From: Ephydatia muelleri
Taxonomy: Eukaryota; Porifera; Demospongiae; Spongillida; Spongillidae
Length of the DNA stretch: 64,000 nucleotides
Reading direction: 5' to 3'
Assembly (NCBI GenBank): GCA_013339895.1
Contig: JABACO010000002.1
Coordinates: 6,368,396-6,432,395 of the forward strand
Part shown: positions 47,817-59,451 of the stretch, one piece after another
Position numbering within the stretch: position 1 is the stretch's first letter
Layout: each line of letters opens with the position of its first letter
Position numbers and translations under genes: made by a program
The notes under the pieces: generated by a model
Seen by the model: only the letters and a program-made list of their open reading frames with translations
Told to the model about the DNA's origin: nothing
Database searches by the model: none

Positions 47817-48104
47817 ATGGAAGAATATTATACTTACCAACTGGTGATTAATTTAAAAAGGCATCAGACTATTTGGACCCAGGCAGTTCCTACCACATTT
47901 TTGTTGACAATAGGCTTTTGGGGCTCCCCCATGATAAGAATAGATGGTACAAACAGTGAGAACGTGTGCCTTAAATATTGGATGCCAATTGTCACCACCA
48001 GAAGCAGACATTACAACTTGCCAGTTGGATCTATAAGGCGTGAATTTGTAACTCTGCTGTCTGATTCATTATATGAAGAACTAGACTTAGAGTACCTACA
48101 GTAA
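47817..48104 (+). other. Unassigned open frame, possible retroelement scrap
   Basis: A 95-codon plus-strand frame containing YWMPIVTTRSRHYNLPVGSI and RREFVTLLSDSLYEELD. The Y-x-LP-x-GSI-x-R-x-x-V-x-LL pattern resembles one I recall from repetitive sponge or cnidarian proteins of mobile origin, but I cannot name the family. There is no copy in the other block. Confidence 0.3.
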
Positions 48105-49103
48105 GTGCATTTGAAGCTACCAATATTTCAGTGTGTTTGTTGCAAGTACATATATTCACTGAATTGAACAAATGTTGTTGCCACGTGAACATGTACATGC
48201 ACATCTATTCCAAAAGCCATCAGCAGGTACATGTAATGGCATTAATAACACCCAGTGGATTTGGAGATGGATTTTTGAAAGCAAGGAGCCATTTAATTTC
48301 TTCTTAAATAGCTGTTTATATTTCACACAGTCTAGGGACAATGATAACAGGTTGTGTGGTGGGTAATCTGTGATACCTGTCTTCTTGACTATGTAAATGC
48401 ACAAAAGATATCAGAGGGCAATCCTTGCTTCCAAATATCCATCTCAGCCCAGTTTGTTTTGAAAAAATTGAATACATGGATGATGGCATTTTTAAACTCA
48501 TCATGAATTTCATGTTCCAACAATATTTAAAACGAAAACCTAATTTAAATTTAAAACTTCTAATGTAATAAATGATGAATTTTGTTTTATAGAAACAGAA
48601 GGCAGCTTTAAATTAAGTAGTTATAAAAGACAGTTTTAATATTAAGTAATGATGGGCACCACATGCAAATAATATTCAAAAAATTACAAAGAGATGCATT
48701 CATTTATATACATTGATTAACTACTGTAAGATCAAACAGAACAAGGCTAAACAGCTTCGATGATACACAGAACTTACATACAAATGCTATGCTCATGGGC
48801 ACATATGACTAAACTATCACATTTACATGCACAGTATGTGTAAAAGTTCAACAAGTCACATTATGACCCAAAAACAGGATTTTCTCAGTGTTAAAAACTA
48901 CAGTGTATTGGAAATAGTTATAAGCATGAAGGTAAAATATGTATGTATCGTATGTATGTATTATTTCCTTAATTTCATAAAGGTCAAACCCAACATGATA
49001 TTTTAAATATTCATAAAATAACACGAATCAACTCAAATCAACATTGTGTACAATACAATACAACCAATGACATACTCAGTGTTCTTAAGTATATTTTGCT
49101 CAC
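48105..49103. other. Spacer with small inverted and direct repeats
   Basis: 48,251-48,303 (plus) and about 48,400-48,460 (minus) are diverged inverted copies; both translate around RWIF-x-SK. The segment 48,478-48,585 is repeated in direct orientation at 49,870-49,985. No gene recognised. Confidence 0.45.
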
Positions 49104-49195
49104 CATGACAGTGCTCCAAGAGAGCTGAATGCCCACACCATGGCACGAGCCTTTTCAGGATGTGCATTTGAAAAGATGTGCATAAATGCCACAAC
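49104..49195 (-). CDS. Penultimate exon of an unrecognised gene
   Basis: 92 nt, acceptor ctttcgcatcag, donor CATG|gtgagc. It encodes VVAFMHIFSNAHPEKARAMV then WAFSSLGALS, ending with two bases. Together with 46,924-47,020 it gives a continuous C-terminus with a likely membrane helix. No equivalent is found in copy 1. The family is not recognised. Confidence 0.55.
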
Positions 49196-51817
49196 CTGAT
49201 GCGAAAGAGGCAAAAGTGTTATGCACTTCACAAACATCAGAAGGAAAATAAAACAAAATGTTATACAGTGTACATGTAAATATTTAATTGCCATCAACTG
49301 CAATGTTATGAGCAAGGGCAATTACAATAACTAATGGCATCAGTGCAAATATTAGTCATTTCAGCTAATCCATTGCAATAGTAAATGCAAATAGCAGATA
49401 AACAGTGTTTGATTGGTTTCATTAACCCTTGGCCACACTACAGTAGTTCACATACACACAGTTATTGTAGGACCACAACATGTCACCATAAGGGGTGTTC
49501 CTGCTATCATTCCATCAGCTGTGTACAGGTGGCACATTACCAATAAAACTGTTGTTTTGATAACTACAAATTCATGAGGAAATTAACAATGCACAAGAAG
49601 TCTTAATATTGAATTGTTTAAAATGTATACACATTAATACATGAATGTATCCACAATGAATCACTAAAATTCTAATATTGATTTCCTTACAATGTATACA
49701 CATTAATAGATGAATGTATCCACAATGAATCACTGATTATAAAAGTGCCTGAAACAATAGTGTGCCATATTATTTGGCATAGTTATTAGTACCCAGCCAA
49801 GTCCTTCACATTGACCAGGTGTTCTCATTACAGATAAAAAAAATTGTGCATTATATACATGTACAGTGTATGGATGATGGCATTTAAAATCTCATCATGA
49901 ATTTCCCATGTACCACAAATATTAAAATCTAAAACCAAATTTAAATTTAAAACTTCTAATGTAATAAACAAATGAATGATGAATTGTTTATACGGAAACA
50001 AAAGGCAGCTTAGATGTAACTCAAATATGGTACTTGTGCGGTATAAGAAACATTAACATGTATGTACATTTATAAAGAAACGGACTTATTAAAATAAATT
50101 ATGGTTGATGAGTTATGGAACAATCAAACCAACAGGAAACAATTGTGACAAACAATAAGCAAAACAATTCAAAATCAAATCAAAGAAGTAATAAAAATAG
50201 TTGACCAAACATTTGTATCATTGTATTCAATTTGTATGTTAAGTTTACGCTACAAAAAGTATATCAGTTACTTCATAAAAAATACATGTTCAGCAAATAC
50301 ACCGTACATGAATCGAATATAAAGACTGGCTCTAATAAAACCAAAGGAAAAAAACAAGCACAATGTGTACACGTGATGATAACAATCAGAACAAAGACAC
50401 TAAAATGAACAACAAAACAACAACATAACACCAAATTGTCTTTACAGCTTTAATTACATTCATAGTTATTAATAGTCATACTGTAAATTACTGCAATCTT
50501 AGTGTAGTGAACAGTAAAGTTTACATACACTTGTACAGAAAATTATCTGGTTATGATTGATACAACTTACAGATGTTTAAGTTCAAAATACAAATTATTT
50601 TTACCTTGATAAAACTGTAACACTGAACATAAGAACAAAAATTATTATAATAATGTTTGTCCATAAATTCATTTTGAGTAATAATCTGATTCAGAAATCA
50701 TAGTCATTTAAAACTGCTGCCTTCATTTGCGAACACCTGGTGTATGATCTTGTAATTTAGCCATTGACATGAGATTTTATATACAAGTATTGCCAATAAT
50801 CAGATTCATTTATATGTAGGTGGTGTGACTATCATAACACGTTTTTGACATGTTACTAAGCAACATGATGTATCTAAAGCTGAAAAATCTTACCACTTAA
50901 CTGAATATGATTATTGGCAAAAATAATATTGACTCTAATGGTCAACTAATTACACCAATAATATTCAACATCCATTAACTTGAATTAAAGTATTAAAACT
51001 GCCACTGGGTAAAGTCCGGTCAATTTATAAAAAACACTTAGTGCAGGCTTGTCTGCATGAGATGAATTAATTTGTTCTTAGTTAATAATATTAATATAAA
51101 GTTCATTACAAGTTTAATGGGTATCACCGAGCACATGTAATTTCTCTTAATAAGTGTTTCAATGTCTAGATATTCAACGACGTCTCAGAAATGATTAATT
51201 TACACTTTGATTTCCTATGCCCCAATAAATAATACTAATACAAGTCTAAAATCAAATAAAGAAAAATCACCATTTTATTGAGTATTAATAATGAGCTATT
51301 AAAAGTCCATTTTAAGCATTGTAATTGTTAGTGTTCTAGTTTGATTTAAATTTCAAATCTGAAGCACTAAATATTTTTTTATAAATTGACTGGACATAAC
51401 CCAGTAGCAGATTTAATACTTTAACTCGTAGTTTAGACATTCTCCAATTCATTAAATGTTGCCGCACATTATTATAGCAGATTCATTAATTACAAAGTAT
51501 TGTAGATATGAAAAACAGTTTGCATTTGCCTAATATCCACAATGTATGTCTAAATTCTTTTTGATTAATAACCCTTTTAAAAAACCATATAAAACCATTG
51601 CCTTCAATTGCAAAAACCCGGTATAAAAAAACCTGTGTAGAATTCTTTTTACAGTTACGCTTTCAGTGAAGTACTTTACAACCTAAAGAAATTGATGCCT
51701 TCTGAAAACTTTACATCACTGATTAGAATATAATGATAGAGCTTTCACAGCAAAAACTACTCACCCAGGATAAATTACAATTCTTGGAGCAAAGATGACA
51801 TCATTGTGCATTCATAC
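49196..51817. other. Repeat-rich AT spacer
   Basis: Contains a 69-bp-period direct duplication near 49,621-49,745 (phrase aatgtatacacattaat). 50,650-51,010 is related to 10,800-11,200 and 51,340-51,800 to 8,490-8,960. No gene recognised. Confidence 0.5.
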
Positions 51818-51928
51818 CTTGTCTTTGGTGTTGAAATTTGGAGTGAACTTGAGAAGCTCTTGCACAATCACAATGACACCCTTGTCACTGGCCCTGTCTG
51901 ACTTTTCTGCACTCTGCATGGTTCCAAC
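51818..51928 (-). pseudogene. Decayed ankyrin-repeat exon, block 2
   Basis: It has a good acceptor (ccatcacag) and donor (AAG|gtatga) and the ankyrin body with GVIVIVQELLKF. Ten bases coding the TAL-D of the repeat start are missing compared with copy A, so the frame runs into a stop. This defect differs from the one in copy A (lost acceptor and a stop). Confidence 0.62.
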
Positions 51929-52024
51929 CTGTGATGGTAGTGTGAAATAAAGGATGTCATGTCCTCACTCCATATTGCACTTCCATCCTATGTGGTTTAA
52001 AATAAATAATAAATAATAGTAAAT

Positions 52025-52274
52025 GGGACAGTTTCCGCGAAAATTGCCCCACGGTTAAAATGTTATAAAAATGCATCACGTTTGAATCGCTATAACTTCC
52101 CAAGGGATAAAGCTATCGACTTCCTATTTTCAACACTTCATAGTGAAATGGTGTAGTATGAAGTGCTGAAAATAGGAAGTCGATAGCGTTATCCGTTGGG
52201 AATTTATAGCGATTCAAACGCGATGCATTTTTATAACATTTTAACGGTGGGGCAATTTTCGCGGAAACTGTCCC
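52025..52274. mobile_element. 250-bp fold-back (palindromic) element
   Basis: It begins gggacagtttccgcgaaaat and ends with the reverse complement of that sequence. The arms match almost throughout, with a short centre around catagtgaaatggtgtagta. There is no open frame. A short AAAT-type duplication may flank it. A truncated copy is at 9,182-9,348. Confidence 0.9.
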
Positions 52275-52779
52275 AAATAATACAACTTATAAATTATAAA
52301 AATTACAGATATTTAAATTCATATACAACACAGCAAGAATACATGAACCACGGCTGTTTGGCCTCATGCATATTGCGGCTAAATAGATGTTTGCGGAATA
52401 TCTGATCACTAGCCTAGCAACTATCATAGCAACCGAATAACAACTTTGTCGCCCACTTTTAGGGGCATCTAACAGAGTAGACTAGTTTAAAGCATAGCAT
52501 TCTGCACAACTCACACACTACTGAAACTAGCTGCACGTATACGCATTTAAGAATTACTATTACGTTGCGTGTAAACAATTGTGGTTTTAGAGAATTCGTT
52601 ATCAAAGTAATTTGTCTTGGAAGTAACCTGCAGTTTTCCCAAGTATACAATTAATACTTTCCTATACAGCAATTGTATCATAGTAATTCTGTGAAGGTTT
52701 GGTGAACAGAGGGTTTTTTCCTCGCCCGTTGTGCATTTGCAAAGACGTGCGATCGTACTTCAGAAAGTCGGGTTTCTGC

Positions 52780-53708
52780 ACTTCCTATTGTTTCAGAGTA
52801 AAAATTACAAGTACGGAACAACATCAAGAGTATCTAAACAGGCTATGTCGAGTTTGTGGACGATATTCTAGATCTCAACGCAACACAGAAACGGTTTACA
52901 AGTGTTCAGAATTTCATCTGAGCTCAGCAGAGATCAACATTGCCAATTACCTGCATGGATACTGTCCATCTATCAAATTTTTGCAAGCCATGCCATATTG
53001 TTGTACATACGTACCTGTACATGAAAGCCATAAATGAAGGAAAGGTCTACAAGTACTCAACAGTTATGTTCAGTGGTTGGGGACCACACTTGGAAGACAG
53101 GTGCAGTACTTGTGAGCATGTGAAATCAATTCAATTGGGTGGAAGGCCAAAGAGGAAAGCTGGATCTGGAAGACCATCAATCCAAGATATCAACACTGTT
53201 ATCAGCCACCTGGAGTGTATTGCACCTTATCCACTTGTTCCATACACTTCTATTATGCCCACAGCATTGGATAAACAGTTATCAAAGTGAATGCAAAATG
53301 TCCATTATGCTTCTTAACAGTCTAGTAGAACTAATTAACTGTGGTGCAGTAGTATGCTTCCAGTTTTGTTACTTGTGGTTGAAAACCTCTGGAACACTTT
53401 CATGTCCTGGCTGTTATGAACAACCTCTAAGTGGCTCTATGGTATGGCTAGCAAGCAACTTTGTACAGGATGCTCTAAGAAAAATAAGTATGATTTGTAT
53501 GAATTGTGCATGACCATTGGAGCTTGGTCATTATGAACTCCATAGTGGCTGTAGTTATTTGCCCATTGAAAGTGCTATTGAAGGAATTCTTCTCCAGCCA
53601 GAAAGTGCACCACTATCAAGTATAGAGTCTGCTTTGCAAGCAAATTTAGTTAGGCGTTCCCTTTCTATGAGCCCTGATAAGGATGTAATGGTTTTTAAAT
53701 CTGTATAG
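52780..53708 (+). pseudogene. RAG1 N-terminal-like zinc-binding protein remnant
   Basis: Plus-strand pieces in changing frames: EQHQEYLNRLCRVCGRYSRS; DTVHLSNFCKPCHIVV; WGPHLEDRCSTCEHVKSIQL with GGRPKR; CGAVVCFQFCYLWLKTSGTL with SCPGCYEQPL; and the tail IESAIEGILLQPESAPLSS. The order LCR-x-CG, then H-x-x-x-FC-x-x-C, W-x-PH-x-x-x-C-x-x-C and a RING-like cysteine block parallels the N-terminal zinc region of RAG1 and RAG1-N-like proteins of invertebrates. There are at least three frame breaks and stops, so it is not functional. There is no sign of the RAG1 catalytic core here. Confidence 0.6.
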
Positions 53709-55825
53709 GAAAGGTATGTTGCTGCAAGGCCGCGACGCAAACCAAGTTAACGTATGAAGTAGCCGGCACGCTCGTATCAACCGCGCTTCTTGTACCTGAT
53801 GCTTACGATAATGTAATACAAAGAGAAAAAAAACCCTCTGAACACATGAATCCTGCCATCAGTATCCAAATTGATTGTATTTTAAACATTCGTAGTTGTC
53901 TTATTCGACAAAACTGCACGCTTCGTAATACAGGATGATTAGTGGTTTGGTAAGAGCATAAATAACCGCTGCGATACATCTATCAAAAAATAAAATAAAT
54001 ATTATATCACTATGGCCTGAGATGGTATGCATGTTGGAACTTAAAAAACCCAGGGCTTCTATTCAAAATGCTGTAACAGGGTGAAGATTTGTCGGTAACT
54101 AGGTCTGTTGTTAAGGGGCATTTCAATATTTCTTATAACGCGGCGCGCGCGTAGTAAATGTCCAATGTTTCTATGGAGCTTAACAGCCGTGGAACATGCA
54201 TGGATTATACACCTACAGTTATTATTATTCTAATCATTATTCAACATAGGAGGCATACATACAGAAGAGGCCTTACAGTCAGACGTTTAAGATGAATGAT
54301 TTTTACGTGGATAAAATTGTAACGCAATACTACAGAAACTTATCGAAAAAGAAATAAAAACAATTTATAATGGTGGAACCTGATAAAATAAACCCAAACA
54401 CAATAAAAATGATGACAAAATCAAAGATGCTATGAATGTTAGATTTAACTTAGGGTATAGGAAAAATAATTTTGGTTCTGATGCATACAGTCTGCCTTCC
54501 TTTATCAGCTCCATGTTTGTTCCCTGAGCTTATAAGGATTTGATCTTGTAACGAATGTTGTTTTTTTGGGATCTTGTAACGAATGTTGTTTTTTTGGGTG
54601 TACCTACAATAACATTATTAATTTAATTACGCGTCAAACACATTAGACTGCATTTTGTCCTGCAAACACACTAGATGCCTAAAATCCTCCTCTGAAAAGA
54701 TGCTCCCACAAACTGTAAAAGACTAGACACATTGTCCTTTGCCCCAGGTTATGAATTAATTTAGGTAAACACCCCTGAGCTTAAGGAGGGAACGAGCTTA
54801 TAAAGTGGTGTGCTTATAAGGAGGGCAGACTGTACATGAAACTTAGTTTTGGCAATAATCACATTCATGTATATTAGGTGGTTTGACTATCATAACACAT
54901 TTCTTCAGCTATCCAAACTGCTACTAAGCAACATGAGAAGACAGCTGAAAAAAAAATCATACCACTTAAATGAATATGATTATTAACAAACATATTGACC
55001 TCTACATTGTTCAGAAGAGTTTAATTATTTATCAAATGAATTGCAATGTAAAGCATACACTGTACACTGTAAGTTACTAGTATGAAAATCTCTACATACA
55101 TGTATACAATACATACGTATGTACTTTGTTGTGTTTGCATTCTGCTACAGAGTAGTTTTAGGTCAATAAATTAAAAAAACAACAGATAATTTGAAACAAC
55201 CTTTCGATATTTATTTATCATTATTGGGTATAAACATTGCACTCCACATACTGTAAACAAATAATTTATGTGATATAGTTAATTGATATTTTCACTTTGT
55301 TGGTGTATGTCCTATGCCCTGATTAATAATAGAAATACAAGTCTACAAGCAATTACAGAAAAATGTTTTCTGAAGTAATACGTGTTATAATAAATTGACT
55401 GGACATAACCCAGTAGCAGATTTAATACTTTAATTCAGGTTAATGTGTAGTTTAGAAATTCTCCAAATCATTCAATATTGCCGTACGTCATTATAGAACA
55501 TTCGTTAATAACAAAGTATTTTAGATTTGAATAACACAATTTGTATTTGTGTAACGTCCACAATGTATGTCTATAAATTCATTTTGATAAATAATCCCTT
55601 ACCCTTAAGAAACCATTTAAATCCATTGCCTTCAATTACGGTATACAAATTCTTTTTACAGTTACGCTTTCAGCGCAGGTATATGTACGTGTACTTGCAT
55701 CCTAAACAAACTCTTCATCTAAATTGATGACTTCTGAAACCTTTACGTCACTGATTAGCAAAAACTACTCACCCAGGATAAATCACAATGCTTTGAGCAA
55801 AGATGACATCATTGTGCATTCGTAC
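53709..55825. other. Repeat-rich AT spacer
   Basis: 54,200-55,825 aligns with 12,060-13,670. A 28-bp direct repeat (atcttgtaacgaatgttg plus T-run) lies at 54,542-54,598. No gene recognised. Confidence 0.5.
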
Positions 55826-55871
55826 CTTGTCTTTGGTGTTGTCAAGAGCTGTCTGACCTTTAAGCTCAAAC
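55826..55871 (-). pseudogene. Ankyrin exon with internal deletion, block 2
   Basis: 46 nt with acceptor gtacacag and donor AAG|gtacga, encoding FELKGQTALDNTKDK. It has the same internal deletion as 13,672-13,717. Confidence 0.55.
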
Positions 55872-56026
55872 CTGTGTACATGTATGGTAGTGTGAATAAA
55901 GGATTCCAACCTATGTGATTTAATATAATAAAAAGATTGGATGACATAAATGTATACTTTATACAGAAAAAGAGACATGTATAACTCTAACAGATTCTGT
56001 GTGTTACATGTCAATGAGTATCTTAC

Positions 56027-56093
56027 CAAGATGCTCTTCTGATCAGGCAGTGTACTGCAGAATAGCTGGCCTTTCTCTAGTAGCGAACTTGTC
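56027..56093 (-). CDS. Candidate exon b of unrecognised gene, copy 2
   Basis: 67 nt, the same length, splice sites and single open frame (TSSLLEKGQLFCSTLPDQKS) as 13,873-13,939. It joins exon a in phase. Confidence 0.4.
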
Positions 56094-56490
56094 CTGCACA
56101 TGAAGGGATTCGTAATCATATTCAACAAGCTTTAAACATCCACTCTTCTCAAAGAAATAACAAACGTGAATTCGTAAAGCTTGCCTGCATGTGCAGCTTT
56201 TGCTCATCCTGGACGATCCAAAAAGTGAGTGCATTTGCGGCCACAGCTGTATACATCCTATCCAGCATTCATAGCAATGGATGTGGAGGTGTGGCTGGCT
56301 CTCTAATAGTCGCACGTGGAGTTGCCAAGGTCCCTACCGCGTTGAGTTCAACACATTCTCTGACGATCGGAGCGGATGGCGTCGTACATTGGATGCCCTT
56401 TCATCATTCTACGTTGTCATCTGGACATTCCTATGGATGGTATCGATTTACTAAGTCTAAGAGGTCTAATCAACTTCTCAGTGTTGCCAT

Positions 56491-56519
56491 CATCAGAGAT
56501 CATATATTAGATGATCTCT
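56491..56519. mobile_element. Tiny palindromic insertion with target duplication
   Basis: CAGAGATCAT and ATGATCTCTG surround a 7-bp centre, flanked on both sides by ccatcat. Copy 1 (near 14,340) has a single diverged target copy and no insert. This is the footprint of a hAT-like miniature element with a 7-8-bp duplication. Confidence 0.75.
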
Positions 56520-56649
56520 GCCATCATTTCCCGCCAACTTGGAAGCCACGCGCACGTGCATGTAATCATTTAATGTTTATCTCTTCAATAAACACCGGAA
56601 CAGTGCACACGTACACATTGTTTGCTGGGTGGAGAGACAAATCTCCTAC

Positions 56650-56804
56650 TTCAAGCCTAGCCCAAAGGATAAGTATAAAATTGGATAAACCACTTGGACA
56701 AAGCACAGGATGGCTGCGCACAAGGCTTTCGAGCCACAAATCTTTGCTTGCGTGGTTTTCGCACCAAGTGGAGAAGCGAAGTTGGAATAGACGATGGTGC
56801 CGGG
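56650..56804 (-). CDS. Candidate exon a with a hydrophobic segment, copy 2
   Basis: 155 nt with the same protein as 14,466-14,620 (PGTIVYSNFASPLGAKTTQ, then ALCAAILCFVQVVYPILYLS). The donor is AA|gtagga. A 233-codon plus-strand frame overlaps it (56,189-56,890) but is broken in the other block, so I favour the minus reading. Confidence 0.42.
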
Positions 56805-57199
56805 CTACTGGCAGCCACTGCGCCACAGCATTTAGTATGCAGAGTTGTGCAGAGTCTGCATACCAACCATATGCAGATGAGTATCATTGAAGTGTCCATA
56901 TGCTGATGTCTGCATATGGAAATGCTGTGGCCCAGTGAGAGTTGTGAAGGTTTGATAGAAAAAAGCTCGAGCTCATTCTATCTTCTCTATGTATTGTTCT
57001 CTAATTTATTATATTAAATCCATTGCAATTGAGATTGTGCACACATAATGAGCTCTATTGCAACTAGATGTTCATTTGTATTGTTGTCATCATTCATCAG
57101 CAGGCTTTGTGCAACGCATGCCAATTAATTATCTTGTCAAAATAATACCTATGCGGAGTTGAACTGTTGGCCAGCTGCGTACTTTTAAAAAAGGTTTAA

Positions 57200-57420
57200 C
57201 TCTTTCGCGGGCAAAGCCAATCATTACGGTACACATGTTGCGCAAGAAAAAAAAGTGTTGCGCGTTGCAGGAAAACGTAGTTTGCAAACAACTTACACTA
57301 TATGACCAAGAAACAACTGATCAATATGTTGTTGACTGCAAAGTGTTAACTGTTTAGATAAACAGATTGGCTTTAGTATAGCACCAGAGGTGCAATATTG
57401 CTCTGTTGCCCGTGAAAGAG
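57200..57420. mobile_element. 221-bp MITE at a TTAA site
   Basis: Ends ctctttcgcgggcaa and ttgcccgtgaaagag are inverted repeats (one mismatch), flanked by TTAA at 57,196-57,199 and 57,421-57,424. Copy 1 has the empty site with one TTAA at 15,011-15,014. TTAA duplication is the hallmark of piggyBac-type transposition. There is no transposase inside. Confidence 0.92.
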
Positions 57421-57749
57421 TTAATTGTCGATTATAATTTTTGAATTCCTTGTGGTGAATGCTTTGTGTCACTTGTTTTAACTTTTCAAGTCGCTCACAT
57501 CAAAGGTTTCTAGAAGAAATATTTATTTGGGAGCCTCAATAAAAAATGAGGTTTTTATGGTAATCAATGTAGAAAACGTTTTTAGGTATGCAAGTTGTGG
57601 TGGCAGACGTACGGAGAGGCCACGGAAATGCTGGGTGGGTGGTCCAAGCACATGAACGTTTAGAAGTTGTTACAAAATTAGCACTTGCTTTGTTGTGTAA
57701 GTTTATTTGTTGTGGCATGAAATGAGATGTCAATAAAAGGGTAGGCTGG

Positions 57750-58170
57750 GCATTTATGTGAGGATACATTTTCCAACTCTAGGGATTGCTGGAGTTGGAG
57801 TGGAACCAATCAGCAATGGAGCAGGTTCCCCCCATGCCTGTGCTAGGTGGGCAACAGAAGCACCAGTGAGGATGATAGGCAGTGAGAGGTCACTCTCCAG
57901 GTGGTGGGCCTGTTGTTGGCCGCACGTGCATCAGGGTGTGTGGCCACAAGGGGGTGGTCACCACATGGCGGAGTTCCGAGGAGCATGCAGGGAGTGCTGG
58001 ACCCAGAGCCACACCCCCGGCACCATGTGATCCTGCCAGGCCTGGAGGTGGCGAGGGCCAAACGCTAGATGTGTGGACCTGGACCATGTGCTTCACCATG
58101 TGCATAGCGGTGATGAGGAAGAAGAACACTGACATGGTGGCGGTGCAAAAAGGCAACACAAAATAGCTAG
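57750..58170. other. GC-rich island, copy 2
   Basis: Counterpart of 15,340-15,740 with an extra short segment near 57,790 and indels that change both long reading frames. This argues against conserved coding. Confidence 0.4.
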
Positions 58171-58305
58171 CTGCATAGGGGAGGCTATGATAGTGCATTT
58201 GGTGCAATGTGTATTCTTTATATTACCCACTTGGTTGATGTGGTATTATAAAAGAGATGGGGAGGAGGTGGGGGAAGGAGGTAGGCACATTCCTCTCAGA
58301 CTGGT

Positions 58306-58680
58306 GTGGTCAATCTGTTTCACGTTGAAGAAAATGACCTCAAAAGCATGACTGTTGGCATGTTGGCCTTAAATAGGTGCACTTTGCTGACCACTGGTAA
58401 TGTCCCAGCTGAGCTAAAACACATATTGATCCATTTGAAGGCAGAGGAATGGGAGAAGGTGCTTATGGACCACCCTGATGATGGGTTTGTGGCATATCTC
58501 CTGTCCTGAATACAGAAAGGTTTTCCTAGTGGGCTTCCATTGTCTCCTACCCTGTCCAAAAAGGATACAAGTGATGGACTGAGTCTGGGCACGAGGCCAC
58601 AAGCAGGAGGTCCAACCATACACCCAATCAACAACAACACAACACCCCATGCTTCACATGTAGCCTGCATATGAGATAGC
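58306..58680 (+). mobile_element. Old retroelement (RT-region) fragment, copy 2
   Basis: Counterpart of 15,877-16,250, with the same HPDDGFVAYLLS stretch and the same TGA stop, and few differences. Confidence 0.5.
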
Positions 58681-59080
58681 ACATGGTTCAGAGCTGGTGA
58701 CACACTTGAATCAGCAAATGCCTTGTGGTCAATTGGCTAGTGAAAGACATGAGGCTATATACGTATGACCCCAGAGTAACTGGTTCAATGGATAAATACA
58801 TATGCACATTGTACCACACACAAGATACCTTCACTCTCCCTCTTCCCTCCTCCCCATCCCTCCAGCTCCAGCTGCGTCACCACACCAAGTTAGACACAAT
58901 CATTAATGAATGATATTGAAGTGTCTCGAACAAAAACATTCATGGAGTATGAGCACTTGGTTACCATGGAACCAACTAACTAGCTCCACCCCTTTCATAC
59001 ATGCTCCTCCCTTTTTGTGGTCTGGCATCATATGTGAACAATAGATGACATCATTCTATGCAGTTTACATACAGGCAGCA
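58681..59080. other. 3' flank of NLR3
   Basis: Downstream of the NLR3 stop codon, nearly identical to the 3' flank of NLR2. No gene recognised. Confidence 0.5.
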
Positions 59081-59451
59081 TTAGTCGTACCAAGACATAA
59101 ATGTTATTCTACCCACCAGTTCCTGTGGTACTATTAAATGTTCATAATTCTTAGCAAGTCTCAGCATCTTCACTCTTGTGTTAGACATCATAGCATCAAT
59201 CAGATACTGCACACCATCATCTGACATCTCTTCACATCCCCTCACATCCAGCTCCTCCAATGTTGGGTGGTCTTTGAGCACATCAGCTAGACCTTTGGCT
59301 CCTTGGTCTCCAAATGGATTGTAGCTAAGGTCCAGTTTCTTCAGTTTGCACCACTTCAGTCCACCACAGAGCTCACATATGGCTTCATCGCTGAGACTGC
59401 ACCCCCTCAGCCTCAGCTCAGACAGTGTTGTGTTGTGCTTGAGTGCATGTG
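59081..59451 (-). CDS. NLR3 last exon, C-terminal LRRs and stop
   Basis: 371 nt, acceptor ttatctgtgcag, stop TAA. LRRs: LSELRLRGCSLSDEAICEL, KLKKLDLSYNPFGDQGAKGL, TLEELDVRGCEEMSDDGVQY, ending FMSWYD. It belongs to a third NLR whose 5' part lies to the right of the window. It is almost the same as the NLR2 exon apart from clustered changes at the first beta-strand and near MLRLAKNYEH. Confidence 0.87.

Noticed and set aside
56189..56890. 233-codon plus-strand open frame
   Set aside because: In the paralogous block (14,035-14,706) the frame is broken by indels, and part of its length comes from an inserted palindrome.
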